Source: Candidatus Melainabacteria bacterium
Lineage (GTDB): Bacteria; Cyanobacteriota; Vampirovibrionia; Obscuribacterales; Obscuribacteraceae
DNA: 64,000 bases
Direction of reading: 5' to 3'
NCBI GenBank assembly: GCA_003242885.1
Contig: QKMZ01000005.1
Span: 124,001-188,000 of the forward strand
Part shown: one piece after another, positions 1 to 8,371 of the stretch
Layout: every line of letters starts with the position of its first letter
How positions within the stretch are numbered: position 1 is the stretch's first letter
Notes under the pieces: model-generated
What the model was told of the DNA's origin: nothing
Databases searched by the model: none
Seen by the model: the letters and a program-made list of their open reading frames with translations, nothing else
Translations under genes and position numbers: made by a program

Positions 1-2
1 AA

Positions 3-1751
3 ATTGGTCTGCCTGAAGGTGCAGTCGTTTCACAAATGACCGTCTGGCCTGATGGAGAGCCGACAAATGCTCGTTTCAATGTTTCTGGTGCCGCAGCAAA
101 TGCTTTTCAATCGCCAGTAGAAGCTGGGCATGATGCACCTGCAATCGTTACTGATCTCGGTCGCGGTCGGACATTGCTGCACTGCTATCCGGTGCCCGCA
201 CAAGGTGAAATGAAAGTGCGTGTCGCAATTGTTGTTCCGCTCAAACTCCACACTTTGACCGAAGCCTCCGTTTCGCTACCACGATTTATCGATAACAACT
301 TTGCGATAGCCACTGACAATTCCATGAGCATTCGCTCGCCTGAAAAGCTAACCATGAATCTCAAAGGGATTCGCACGGGTGTTTCTGCACTAGGTGACAA
401 GGTGCTCTCGGGCACAATTAAGGAGGAAGATCTCTCGGGAGCCGGATTGTCGATACGCGTCACGCGACCAGCTACGCTCGGACCGAATGTAATACGCGAT
501 CCATTCATCAAAGCTGGATCTTTTATCGTTCAAACAATCAAGAAAATAGAAGCACCTGCACCCAGTCAACTGATCATTGTTGTGGATGGCTCGCAGAGTG
601 TTAGAGACCACGTGAAAGAGCTGAAGTCGGCGCTCTCCAAATTGCCAGACTCGATGGCAAAACAAATGATCATCGCATCAGACCAAAATGGTGCGCCTGA
701 AGTCTTAGATTTCAAAACTGGCCTCAGCAAGCTCGATTCCATCAATCTCAGCGGCGGTCAAGACAACTTGCAAGCAGTCGTGAAAGCTGCGGAACTCGCA
801 GGAGAAGCAAAGGGTGGAAACGTACTCTGGATTCACGGACCACAGCCAAGTTTCAACGAAGAGATCTACATTATGGCTCCGTACATCGCTACTCCGAAGT
901 TCTACGAACTAGCTTTGGATAACGGAATCATGGATGCCAACGAGTTCTTTAAGAACCACCGCGAAATTGGACCATTCACTGCAATCGCTCGCAGTGCCAC
1001 CGCCAGCGATGACCTGGAAAGATTCATTGCTAAGTGGCAACCCGGCGGCACCGATTTCTCAGTCGAGTACACCGCTGTCTCCAATGCTGATGCATCCAAG
1101 AATGCGACTCCTGCTCAAGCATCTGAAATTGCATGCTTGGCAGCAAACCAGAAAGTCTCTCAGTTGCTGCATGAAGGCAAAGTGGCAAAAGCTGCTGTAA
1201 TCGCTTGTGCGCACAACATTGTCACTTCTGTTTCGCTCGCGTCCGTTCTGCCCAACGTTAATCGCACCAACTTTGCTTCTGCCACACGAGGGGAGGCTCT
1301 TGCATCCAACAACGACGGTGATTCAGTATCACCAGTATTGCAGGGAACGACGACTTCGGAGTCTTATGCGCAACGTAGGTACGAGCAATATTCCAAATAC
1401 TCAGCAGACCTGCAGGGGGCAACCAATGGAACCATCCCACCTGGAACTGATGCGACCTACATCACGGGCATTAACACCGCAGGAACCGTGCGTGTCAACA
1501 ACATGGCCAATCTTGAAGCCCTGCTGAACATCATGGCCAACGGATGCGAAATCCTCGGTATTTTGTTCGGCGGTGCATGGGCTGCCAAAGCGATCTTCGC
1601 AATGGCGCAAGGAACTCCGCAATCCAAAGACGGCTTATCTCATTCCGCCAGACTTGCATATGGCGTATTGAGTATTGCCAGCGGTTTGGCTGTTCCTGGA
1701 GCTATCAATTGGCTGGTCGCATCCGCACGCGACGCTAATTTATTTAGCTAA
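3..1751 (+). CDS. VIT and von Willebrand A domain membrane protein, 5' truncated
   Basis: The reading frame is open to the left edge, so the N-terminus lies outside the window and the ATG at 36 is internal. The first residues (GLPEGAVVSQMTVWPDGE) look like the end of a vault/inter-alpha-trypsin (VIT) domain. A VWA-like domain follows at about residues 170-320 of the visible part, with a MIDAS-type DGSQS after the hydrophobic strand LIIVVDG. Two hydrophobic segments near the C-terminus (ILGILFGGAWAAKAIFAMA, and one around GVLSIASGLAVPGAINWLV) suggest membrane anchoring. VIT-VWA proteins generally mediate metal-dependent adhesion or scaffolding at the envelope; the partner here is unknown. No operon partner follows: about 245 non-coding bases with palindromic repeats come next. 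Domain assignment is fairly secure, specific function is not. Confidence 0.75.
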   Translation: MGLPEGAVVSQMTVWPDGEPTNARFNVSGAAANAFQSPVEAGHDAPAIVTDLGRGRTLLHCYPVPAQGEMKVRVAIVVPLKLHTLTEASVSLPRFIDNNFAIATDNSMSIRSPEKLTMNLKGIRTGVSALGDKVLSGTIKEEDLSGAGLSIRVTRPATLGPNVIRDPFIKAGSFIVQTIKKIEAPAPSQLIIVVDGSQSVRDHVKELKSALSKLPDSMAKQMIIASDQNGAPEVLDFKTGLSKLDSINLSGGQDNLQAVVKAAELAGEAKGGNVLWIHGPQPSFNEEIYIMAPYIATPKFYELALDNGIMDANEFFKNHREIGPFTAIARSATASDDLERFIAKWQPGGTDFSVEYTAVSNADASKNATPAQASEIACLAANQKVSQLLHEGKVAKAAVIACAHNIVTSVSLASVLPNVNRTNFASATRGEALASNNDGDSVSPVLQGTTTSESYAQRRYEQYSKYSADLQGATNGTIPPGTDATYITGINTAGTVRVNNMANLEALLNIMANGCEILGILFGGAWAAKAIFAMAQGTPQSKDGLSHSARLAYGVLSIASGLAVPGAINWLVASARDANLFS

Positions 1752-1842
1752 TTCGCTGCGATGTTTCAGATAGTTTCGACACTCAATATTCCCGAGGTAA
1801 TGAAATCGCAGTTTAAACACGACCGCAACATGCTTGAAGCGT

Positions 1843-1867
1843 AAGGGCGATGCCATGCATCGCCCTT
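1843..1867. repeat. Perfect hairpin palindrome, copy 1
   Basis: An 11-bp perfect stem (AAGGGCGATGC / GCATCGCCCTT) closes a 3-base CAT loop in the 3' flank of the VIT/VWA gene. No T-run follows, so it is not a typical intrinsic terminator. The same palindrome with one changed stem base is found at 10380-10400, also in the 3' flank of a gene, which suggests a dispersed REP-like element. Confidence 0.6.
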
Positions 1868-1886
1868 GCCGTTGGAATATTTGATT

Positions 1887-1945
1887 TGTAATGGCGCAAT
1901 TTGTGCGCCTTTGGCATTCCCGTGTAGTGGCGCATTGTATGCGCC
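1887..1945. repeat. Tandem pair of 23-bp palindromic repeats
   Basis: Two copies of a 23-bp unit begin 36 bases apart (1887-1909 and 1923-1945). Each starts TGTA, continues TGGCGCA and ends TGCGCC, forming a GGCGCA(T)/(A)TGCGCC hairpin with a short loop, and each is followed by three or four T. A third copy at 42375-42397 differs from the second at one of 23 positions. Location after a gene and repetition point to a REP-like dispersed element; the trailing T-runs mean the copies could also act as weak terminators. Confidence 0.6.
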
Positions 1946-1996
1946 TTTTCAGTACGGTAGAATGTCCCGGTTGACATCACCTTCAGGGAATTTCGC

Positions 1997-2800
1997 ATGG
2001 CTGAATCGGACGGAAGTGTAAGTTTTTACTTCTTTGATCTCGATGACAATTTATTTTTCCTTCCAACAAAGCTCTACCTGTGGAATGCCGAAGCACAGCA
2101 AGAGCGTGCCATTTCTTCAGGGCAATACGCCGAAGTTCATGACCTGCTTGGCAGAAGCGGCGCGTGGCAAGAGTGGGCGGTGCGAGAAGAGTTTAGCTAC
2201 AGAGATTTTCGTGACGAGCCGGGAGTAAGCCCGGCTGACCAGCCGTTTTGCAAAGACCTGCTAGCTGCGGCTCAATCACCCGATTCATCATGGAAAGGAC
2301 CGTCATGGCCTTTGCTTGAGCATGCTGCAAAAAGCCAGCGTCCGGTCGTTTTCATCAGTGCTCGCGGACATTCGGCGGAAACCATTCAAGCTGGATTCAA
2401 AGCTTTAGCAGACAAAGGAATTCTCGAAGCACCACTTTTGATTCTCGGTATTTACACCGTGATGAATCCGGAAGTGAGGAAAGCTTTGGGTGTAACCGAT
2501 CAAAATATTACTGTTCCATCTTTGAAAAAGCTGGCTATCAAAGCGGCGGTTGAACAAGCTTTGGAAAAGTATGGAAGTGCTCCTCCACATCGATTTGGAA
2601 TTTCCGATGATGATCCGAACAACGTGATGCTAGCTATCAATGCTATGCGTGATTGCAAAGTCAAATACCCGGACAAGCGCTTCTTCGTAATCAATACGAA
2701 CAAAGAGCACTACGTCAAACTAGAAGTCTTCCCCATGCTTCACCCCGTAACCGCGGACGCACAAGGCAAAAAGTTACTCTCGCAACCTGACGGACAGTAG
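1997..2800 (+). CDS. HAD-superfamily-like hydrolase
   Basis: This is a 267-residue soluble protein. Near the N-terminus FFDLDDNLFF carries the DxD of HAD motif I. VVFISARGHS, around residue 115, fits motif II with its Ser/Thr after a hydrophobic strand, and FGISDDDPNN near residue 198 fits the acidic motif IV that holds Mg2+. A Lys for motif III is likely in the KKLAIKAA stretch. These support a phosphatase-type HAD fold, but the large insert between motifs I and II is unlike the common subfamilies and the substrate is unknown. The start at 1997 gives a complete motif I with little extra sequence. The gene is convergent with bpt and the two stops are about 10 bases apart. Confidence 0.65.
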   Translation: MAESDGSVSFYFFDLDDNLFFLPTKLYLWNAEAQQERAISSGQYAEVHDLLGRSGAWQEWAVREEFSYRDFRDEPGVSPADQPFCKDLLAAAQSPDSSWKGPSWPLLEHAAKSQRPVVFISARGHSAETIQAGFKALADKGILEAPLLILGIYTVMNPEVRKALGVTDQNITVPSLKKLAIKAAVEQALEKYGSAPPHRFGISDDDPNNVMLAINAMRDCKVKYPDKRFFVINTNKEHYVKLEVFPMLHPVTADAQGKKLLSQPDGQ

Positions 2801-2809
2801 ATTGCTTCA

Positions 2810-3541
2810 CTACTGATTCATCGGATCGACGATGCGCCAGGTGCCGTCTGGGAAGAGGATTTCCGAAGGTTCGTAATGCCCTTTGTATTCCATCGAGCGG
2901 CAGCCTTTGACGAAGTATCCGAGATACGCGTAAGGCAAACCTAGTTCTGCTGCGCGTTGGATCATTGTAATCAAAATCCATGTTCCAAGCTGGCGATCGC
3001 GATAGTCTGGATCCCAAAAGAAATAGATGCCGGAAAAACCGTCTTTGAGTACGTCCATGTAGCTTACGGAAACAAGTTTGTCGTTGATGTAATAGCACCA
3101 TTCTTCGACAGGAAATGGACCGTCGATGATGGATGAAATGTGTTCCACGCCACCAATTAGAGAAGGTGTTGGCCAGCCCTTTGTCTGCGAATGGTCGTGA
3201 TGATGACGCATGTACAATTGCACCTTTTCTTCGTTGAGGTCCGGCGCTTGTACACGCAGCACGACGGAGTTTTCATTTTGTTTGATCAGCCTGCGCTGGC
3301 TTCTGTTAGGTTTGTATTCTTTGGTCAGAACCCGTATAGGCTGACATGCGTTACATGATGGGCACGCCGGACGAAACAATACATGCCCAAAGCGTCTCCA
3401 GCCGGAATTGATTAACTCCCAATATTTTTCAGGCGTGAGATTCTTCAAAAGCGCGTACTTAAGCTGCCAGGTTTCGGCAGGCAAGTACCCGCATTGGCTG
3501 GGATGTGCTACGTAAGAATAATCAAGTTCTGGATCTTTCAA
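2810..3541 (-). CDS. bpt: Aspartate/glutamate leucyltransferase (leucyl/arginyl-tRNA-protein transferase)
   Basis: This enzyme transfers an amino acid, by family Leu, from aminoacyl-tRNA to N-terminal acidic residues and so marks proteins for the N-degron pathway. Support is strong: an N-terminal region with CGYLP, the diagnostic Cys-rich RPACPSCNACQPIRV at about residues 57-71, and a C-terminal GNAT-like transferase half containing YFFWDPDYRDRQLGT, LPYAYLGYFVKGCRSMEYK and the final W-R. The length of 243 residues is typical. The start codon is TTG and overlaps the TGA of the upstream PEBP gene (TTGA), so translation is probably coupled. Bacterial Bpt versus Ate specificity cannot be told from sequence alone; the prokaryotic form is assumed. 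Confidence 0.92.
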   Translation of the reverse strand: MKDPELDYSYVAHPSQCGYLPAETWQLKYALLKNLTPEKYWELINSGWRRFGHVLFRPACPSCNACQPIRVLTKEYKPNRSQRRLIKQNENSVVLRVQAPDLNEEKVQLYMRHHHDHSQTKGWPTPSLIGGVEHISSIIDGPFPVEEWCYYINDKLVSVSYMDVLKDGFSGIYFFWDPDYRDRQLGTWILITMIQRAAELGLPYAYLGYFVKGCRSMEYKGHYEPSEILFPDGTWRIVDPMNQ

Positions 3542-4140
3542 TGAGAGTATGTTCCGATCAGCTCTCCCTGCCCTAGGATATGCCCCTTTATGGCGGTTTC
3601 ATACTGCTGTTTGGAACAACCGGCGCTGAGCTTAAGTTGGTCACTTAACGCTACCACTTTGAAGTGATAGTGATGATTTTGACCCTTCGGTGGCATAGGG
3701 CCGTTGTAGCCAATTTTGTCAAAATCGTTTTTTCCTTCGATTGAACCAGTTGGCAGCGTTTTACCCTTGCTCGCTCCTTCGCCCAACTGAGTAACAGTTT
3801 GTGGAATGTTTGCTATGGTCCAGTGCCACCATGTTCCACCTGGAGCATCCGGATCTTCTACTGAGACGGCATAGCATTTTGTGCCACTTGGACCGACTGT
3901 CCATTTAAGCGGTGGTGAAACATCTTTCCCGTCGCCTGTGTATTGTTTCGGAATCACTTTGTCTGCACCAAAGGCGGTGCTAGTAACAGTGAGCACAACT
4001 GGCCGTTTTGCATCTTTCCCTCTAAAAGCTTTGCCAGCATTTGACCCTGTTTCCCCCGCGATGGCACCTGCGTATGATGCTGCGATGCATAGACTAAAGG
4101 TGGCCACTGAAAAACGATTGAGAAACATATTTTGCTCCAA
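3538..4140 (-). CDS. YbhB/YbcL family (PEBP/Raf kinase inhibitor-like) secreted protein
   Basis: The N-terminus (FLNRFSVATFSLCIAASYAGAIA) is a signal peptide, so the protein is exported. The mature part matches the bacterial phosphatidylethanolamine-binding protein family: IPKQYTGDGKDVSPPLKW, then VEDPDAPGGTWWHWTIANIP with the conserved DPDAP and HW, then a glycine-rich segment with GYNGPMPPKGQNHHYHFKV, where the conserved GP.PP.G.HHY is clear. Length 200 is normal for a secreted member. The ligand and role of these proteins in bacteria are poorly known. The gene lies directly upstream of bpt with overlapping stop and start. Confidence 0.9.
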   Translation of the reverse strand: MEQNMFLNRFSVATFSLCIAASYAGAIAGETGSNAGKAFRGKDAKRPVVLTVTSTAFGADKVIPKQYTGDGKDVSPPLKWTVGPSGTKCYAVSVEDPDAPGGTWWHWTIANIPQTVTQLGEGASKGKTLPTGSIEGKNDFDKIGYNGPMPPKGQNHHYHFKVVALSDQLKLSAGCSKQQYETAIKGHILGQGELIGTYSH

Positions 4141-4148
4141 TACAAAAC

Positions 4149-4176
4149 GACGGGTCTCCGCATGAGATGACCCGTC
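4149..4176. promoter_or_regulatory. Hairpin between the LysM-like gene and the PEBP gene
   Basis: An 8-bp perfect stem (GACGGGTC / GACCCGTC) closes a 12-base loop, starting 9 bases before the PEBP start on the minus strand. Read on the minus strand it is followed by GTTTTGT, so it may be a weak terminator for the upstream LysM-like gene or a 5' leader hairpin of the PEBP-bpt pair. It lies too close to the start codon for the two roles to be separated by sequence. Confidence 0.4.
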
Positions 4177-4284
4177 ATTATATTTGTTTTTGATGTCAGC
4201 TGGAAGTTCAAGCTCACAAGTGCGTTGCCGGCTGGAAGCCGGTGGTCGATGTGAATTACTCTTTGGAGCTTAGCGCTTCAGCAC

Positions 4285-5310
4285 CTACGCGCGGTGGTGT
4301 CTCCACTGTTGCTGTTGTTGCTGTTGCTGCAAGCGCTGTTGATATACCTGATTCCAGGTTTGGTTTTGCTGATGCTGGTGATGATGCTGTTGAATTTGTG
4401 GAATTCTAAATTGTTGCATTTGGTTGAGCGGCATTACGTAATTCTGCTGCGGATGCCCGTAATGTGAGTAGTTCACAGGCTCCCGATACTGCTGAAATTG
4501 ATGCGGACGATATTGTTGATAGTTGGGATAGCGCTGATTGTTGTAATATCCGCCGTCATAATATCCGTCTCTACCATAGCTGTAGTCGTCGTAATATGGA
4601 CGCGGGCGGTGGTGGTGGTGATCTCTACCGCCTAGGACATTGCCTAGAATTGCACTGCCGGCCATCACGCCGATCATGCCCATAATGTCTCCCGCTGGAC
4701 CCATGTCCATGGGGCGTTGTTTCATGTAGCGCTGGTCGCCATAACTTGGATTTCCGTATTGGTCGCCGTAATCCGCGCGCCTGTCGCCGTCGTAGCCTTT
4801 GTGTCTGCGATGTTCAGGCGGCGGGCTGCTGTCGCGCGGCTTGTCTTTGTCCTTCTCGCGCTCACTTGGTGGTTTGTAGTGGGTGTTGAGGACTTTTCCG
4901 TGACCAAGTTTCGCCAGTTCTTCAACACTGTCGACCTTCAGCGTCCATCCGCCCTTTATCTTATCGGGATTGGCTTCTAGTCCTTTTATAGAGTCTTTGT
5001 TCTTCTCGACCAATCCTTTGACTACGTCGAGTTTGAACTTGTCTGTTTTATCCTTGTGATCGGATTCATTGACCATTTTGTTGGCAATAGACCACAGGCT
5101 GTCTTTATCTTTGACTGTGTATGTCTTCGCCGCATCAGTCGCCGTCGAAGCGACAACTTTCTTTTCACTGTTGTCGCCAGTAAATTGATAATTGTCCTTC
5201 GTGGTGGACGAGCGCTGCCAGTAGTCACCGGGATTGATTGCACTTTCTGTAGCCGCGACGGATGTGCGCGTTAATTCGCCAGGAGTGGTCCCGCCATCGT
5301 TTCTATTCAT
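4285..5310 (-). CDS. LysM-like protein with His/Gln/Tyr-rich C-terminal tail
   Basis: A LysM-like module sits at about residues 65-130: YTVKDKDSLWSIANKMV is the typical beginning and GGWTLKVDS the end. A charged linker follows, then a short Gly/Met hydrophobic stretch (MGMIGVMAGSAILGNVLGG) like a glycine-zipper membrane segment. The remaining ~110 residues are low-complexity Tyr/Asn/Gln/His, with HHHH, a QHHHQHQQ run and eight consecutive Gln before the end. No signal peptide is evident at the N-terminus. LysM modules bind peptidoglycan or chitin-like glycans; the tail could bind metal or self-associate. Both are inferences, and the overall function is unknown. The Gln-tract DNA is a GTTGCTGTT-type repeat at about 4305-4335. 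Confidence 0.6.
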   Translation of the reverse strand: MNRNDGGTTPGELTRTSVAATESAINPGDYWQRSSTTKDNYQFTGDNSEKKVVASTATDAAKTYTVKDKDSLWSIANKMVNESDHKDKTDKFKLDVVKGLVEKNKDSIKGLEANPDKIKGGWTLKVDSVEELAKLGHGKVLNTHYKPPSEREKDKDKPRDSSPPPEHRRHKGYDGDRRADYGDQYGNPSYGDQRYMKQRPMDMGPAGDIMGMIGVMAGSAILGNVLGGRDHHHHRPRPYYDDYSYGRDGYYDGGYYNNQRYPNYQQYRPHQFQQYREPVNYSHYGHPQQNYVMPLNQMQQFRIPQIQQHHHQHQQNQTWNQVYQQRLQQQQQQQQWRHHRA

Positions 5311-5667
5311 TGGAGAATACTCTTAAGGGTGTTTGGGAGGATGCATCGATCGTATCCACGGCAGGGTGAAGAGATCGTGAATGCGGTCCGTAAAGTGCGT
5401 ATTTACCGCAATCTTGGAAACTGAATTAAAGTTCAGCTGGCGCATTTTAGGGCGGCACAAATTCGCTTCTTAGCCAGTGCATTCCCTCTAATACTCAGCT
5501 TCTTCGCGCAGTTCGCGAATATAGATCACGCTGCGAACAACAACGCTCATAGCTCCTTAATGGGGGAACTTCCCATTCGCAGTATTAACACCGGCGGAGG
5601 TGGCGTCATAGCCAAAAGGATACTATCTATTAATACGGTAGGCGGAATTCATTGATAGTCGAAAGGT
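5311..5667. other. Intergenic region with one possible 20-codon ORF
   Basis: There are 357 bases between two minus-strand genes. On the minus strand an ATG at 5548-5550, preceded closely by AAGGAG, opens a 20-codon frame ending at 5488 (MSVVVRSVIYIRELREEAEY). The Shine-Dalgarno is only two bases from the ATG, so translation is doubtful. A small hairpin (TGGG/CCCA) lies near 5560-5574. No tRNA, riboswitch or strong terminator was recognised. Confidence 0.3.
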
Positions 5668-6789
5668 CTACTTCGGTAACGTTACTACAAACGTCGTGCC
5701 AGTTTGCGGTTTGCTGTTGACAGTCATTTTGCCGCCATGCGAATCGATTATGCGTTGACACAAATAAAGGTGCATCCCACATTTTGTCGAGTATTTGCGA
5801 CCTGTTTCACCTTCCCAAAAGCGCATGAACAGTCGCTTTTGATCGTCGGGGTCAATATCTCTTCCGCGGTCGTTAATTGAGATTTGAACACCTTCAGGCA
5901 CTTGGGCAACATTGATATCTACCGTTTGCCGATTAGGTGAAGCCTTAATCGCGTTTTCCAAAAGTGTAAGCACAACGCGCCTGATGCCGGAAGGGTCGCC
6001 TTTGATTACTGGCGCACCTTGAGGGTAATCGGCTGTGACATTTATGTTCTTGAACTTCGCCAGCTGCGCGCTTTCTTGTATGCAATTCTCAATCAGTTCT
6101 TTCAAGTCTATGTCGGTCTTCACTAATTGTTGGCGCGTTTGATCGTATGTGTAGACATCAAGCAATTCCTGTGTCACCGCAAGTGACTCTTCATTGCCTT
6201 TCTTCAACTGCGAGATCGCGACTTTTTGTTGTTCGTTTAAATCACCAAGCGAACCTTCAAGCAAATGTTCGATCACGAGCCTGCCGCCAAGAAGTGGCAA
6301 CCAGACTTCATTTGCGAGCAGTCCCATAAAGTCTTCTTTAAGTCTGCTCAGACCCATAGTTTTTTCCAAACCTGCTTTTTTCTTCTGCTCGTTGACGAGC
6401 GCGCTGCGAACGAGAGCCAGGTTAATGGCTCGATGCAATCGCTCGCGGTCGATGTGAGAATGCAGCAAATAATCTTGCGCGCCCCGCTTCACGGCATCTA
6501 TGGCGGCACTTTCGTTTTCTGCTGGACAAATTACAATGACCGGCTGGCTGACCAACTCGCTCCAAAATTCACTGAATGCGCGTTGACTTTGCCCGATGGA
6601 GGTCGTCAGGTCGAAAAGCAGCACCTGGTAGGTGTTCGTCTTAAGCAGATTGAGTCCGTCTGATAATGTGCGAGACCAGGTGACTTGATACTCTCCGCGC
6701 GTCTCGTCAACCAGAAGATGCCTCACGGTCACGTAATCGCTGCGGTTGTCGCCAATCAGAAGTACGGATACCGGTTCTACGGTCGCCAT
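5668..6789 (-). CDS. Receiver-histidine kinase protein with degenerate catalytic motifs
   Basis: A receiver-like domain covers about residues 8-125 and a histidine-kinase module about residues 150-373, the same order as the protein at 28348-29448. The receiver keeps the phospho-acceptor position (VLLFDLT) but has GDN where an acidic pair is expected, and HSH where the conserved Lys lies (YLIKG in the paralogue). In the kinase, LLANEVWLPLLGG replaces the H-box THDLKNPL, so the phosphorylated His is Asn. The N-box Asn is kept (LLENAIKAS), but the G1 box reads DRGRD rather than DxGxG and the G2 box reads KCGMHLYLC instead of GTGLGLYLC. It is probably a non-catalytic binding or regulatory protein. 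It is transcribed divergently from the OmpA-family gene. Confidence 0.8.
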   Translation of the reverse strand: MATVEPVSVLLIGDNRSDYVTVRHLLVDETRGEYQVTWSRTLSDGLNLLKTNTYQVLLFDLTTSIGQSQRAFSEFWSELVSQPVIVICPAENESAAIDAVKRGAQDYLLHSHIDRERLHRAINLALVRSALVNEQKKKAGLEKTMGLSRLKEDFMGLLANEVWLPLLGGRLVIEHLLEGSLGDLNEQQKVAISQLKKGNEESLAVTQELLDVYTYDQTRQQLVKTDIDLKELIENCIQESAQLAKFKNINVTADYPQGAPVIKGDPSGIRRVVLTLLENAIKASPNRQTVDINVAQVPEGVQISINDRGRDIDPDDQKRLFMRFWEGETGRKYSTKCGMHLYLCQRIIDSHGGKMTVNSKPQTGTTFVVTLPK

Positions 6790-6990
6790 CTGTATGGTCT
6801 CTCTGTCAATCCATCGCCAATTTCCGGCCTTGGATAAATGAAGCCGGATACCTTGAAAGTTCCCAGAAACACAACTTTTTCAACATCCTGTCTTAACGCT
6901 TTTATGCCGCCTGCTCTTTGTTGTCTTTCAACAGTTTCATTAATGCCGCACCGGGGATTTATTGAAAGACCTGATTGCGGAGCACTAACC

Positions 6991-7803
6991 ATGAAAATCA
7001 AGTTTTTGGCGTCTCTAATTACTTGCTCTCTAGCACACAGCGTGGTTTTCGCCCCTGTTTTCGCGCAGGATACCAGCAAAATCAATCGATGGTTCGAGGA
7101 CATCAACAAGAAGTATCCGAATTTGCAGAAGAAGCAGAATGTGGGAAACATTCAAGACCCCGGAAAGATTGGCACGCCAGGAAAAATTCAGCCCGCTGGA
7201 AACATCAACGCGCCGCAAGGACTTCAGGCAATTAAAACTAAGACGGATCCTTGCACACAGCGCTTTCTCATTGGTGCCGACACACTTTTTGAATTTGACA
7301 AAGCGACGCTAACCCCGCGTGCAGAAGAAACATTGAGCGTCCTTGGGCCCATGATTGAAAATGCGGGGCCGCACCCTGTCGTTATAGAAGGGCACACTGA
7401 CAGTGTTGGCACTGATGAGTACAATCAGGAGTTGAGTGAACGTCGCGCAGAGCGGGTTCGAAACTGGCTGCTTGAGCATCGTGTCGTTGAGAAACGCGCT
7501 GTTTCAACAGTTGGGTTTGGAGAGAAGAAGCCTGTTGCGCCCAATACCAAGCCTGATGGAAAGGACAATCCACCGGGGCGCGCGCTGAACAGGCGCGTGG
7601 AAATCGTGGTGAATACTTGTGCAAAACTTGATGAGCCGGCAGTCACCGATATACCGCCCGCGACGAAGACGCCCGCGGCTGCGGACCGAGCACCGGCAGG
7701 TGAGCCAGTGCCAGCGGCGGGTGAAAGTTCGTCTGAGACTGAAGCTACGGCAGCCAGTGAAACAACACCAGCGAAGGAAGCCGCTGGCGAAACGGAAAAG
7801 TAG
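6991..7803 (+). CDS. OmpA-family peptidoglycan-binding envelope protein
   Basis: The ATG at 6991 is preferred over an in-frame ATG at 6838: it follows GCGGAG at a good distance and gives a clean signal peptide (MKIKFLASLITCSLAHSVVF..FAQ). The result is 270 residues. The OmpA C-terminal domain spans about residues 90-205: DTLFEFDKATLTP, VIEGHTDSVGTDEYNQELSE with the diaminopimelate-contacting D and R pattern (LSERRAERVRNWL), VSTVGFGEKKP and a final NRRVEIVV. The tail is Ala/Pro/Glu/Thr-rich and disordered. The family anchors the outer membrane or periplasmic proteins to peptidoglycan. There is no beta-barrel; the short N-terminal linker suggests a soluble or lipoprotein-like stabiliser. Confidence 0.9.
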   Translation: MKIKFLASLITCSLAHSVVFAPVFAQDTSKINRWFEDINKKYPNLQKKQNVGNIQDPGKIGTPGKIQPAGNINAPQGLQAIKTKTDPCTQRFLIGADTLFEFDKATLTPRAEETLSVLGPMIENAGPHPVVIEGHTDSVGTDEYNQELSERRAERVRNWLLEHRVVEKRAVSTVGFGEKKPVAPNTKPDGKDNPPGRALNRRVEIVVNTCAKLDEPAVTDIPPATKTPAAADRAPAGEPVPAAGESSSETEATAASETTPAKEAAGETEK

Positions 7804-7914
7804 AGGCGGTGCTAAGCTAAGCCGCGCGAAGCCGAGCTGGCGACGCACCGAGCGCAAACGTCTAGAGCCGCCAGATAAAGGGTATGATGGACGTGAGTTG
7901 GTGAGGGCGATGTT

Positions 7915-8334
7915 TTGGTTTTTAGATCAATTTTGCTCGGAATCTTCTTTCTTTTGTCTGCCTGTCCTTTTGCGCAAGCAGACAACGCGCCGGTGGCGCC
8001 TGCCGATGCGAAAGGAAAGGTCTTGATTGTATTCATCTACGATCCGCATTGTCAGTTTACCTGTGACAAAGTGCGTCCCACCGTCCGTGAAGTGCAGTCT
8101 AAGTACGCGAAGTCTGTCTCCTACTTAGAAATCGACACTGGCGAAGACCACGCCGCACAGTCGAAAGCATTAGCTGAAAAGAATGGTGTGCTTTGGTTTT
8201 ACAACGACAACCTGAAGTTTGTACCGGTTGTTGGCTTTTTCTCTCCTGAAAGAAAATGTATAAAATATCTGACAGGACCAAAGACTAAAGGCGTGTATCA
8301 AGCCGCTCTCGAAAGGGCAATGAAAGCTAAGTGA
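7915..8334 (+). CDS. Secreted thioredoxin-fold protein
   Basis: The start is TTG at 7915, since an in-frame TGA lies 18 bases upstream and GTGAGGG sits seven bases before it. The N-terminus (VFRSILLGIFFLLSACPFAQA) is a signal peptide; the Cys in SACP could allow lipidation but the lipobox is poor. VLIVFIYDPHCQFTCDKVRP matches the strand and start of the active-site helix of a thioredoxin fold, with CQFTC (CxxxC) in place of CxxC. A cis-Pro-like VPVVGFFSPERK follows about 60 residues later. At 139 residues it is a plain one-domain member. An electron-transfer or thiol role in the periplasm is inferred; the unusual spacing of the Cys pair leaves redox activity unproven. Confidence 0.7.
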   Translation: MVFRSILLGIFFLLSACPFAQADNAPVAPADAKGKVLIVFIYDPHCQFTCDKVRPTVREVQSKYAKSVSYLEIDTGEDHAAQSKALAEKNGVLWFYNDNLKFVPVVGFFSPERKCIKYLTGPKTKGVYQAALERAMKAK

Positions 8335-8371
8335 TTTGCTTTATGGCAGTCGAACAATCGAGTAGTAATAA

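Noticed and set aside
2715..3101. Frames antisense to bpt and similar long frames opposite real genes
   Set aside because: They overlap genes with clear family motifs and have no protein-like composition or start signals.
6838..6990. Earlier start for the OmpA-family gene
   Set aside because: It would place 51 residues before a perfect signal peptide, and the ATG at 6991 has a ribosome site.
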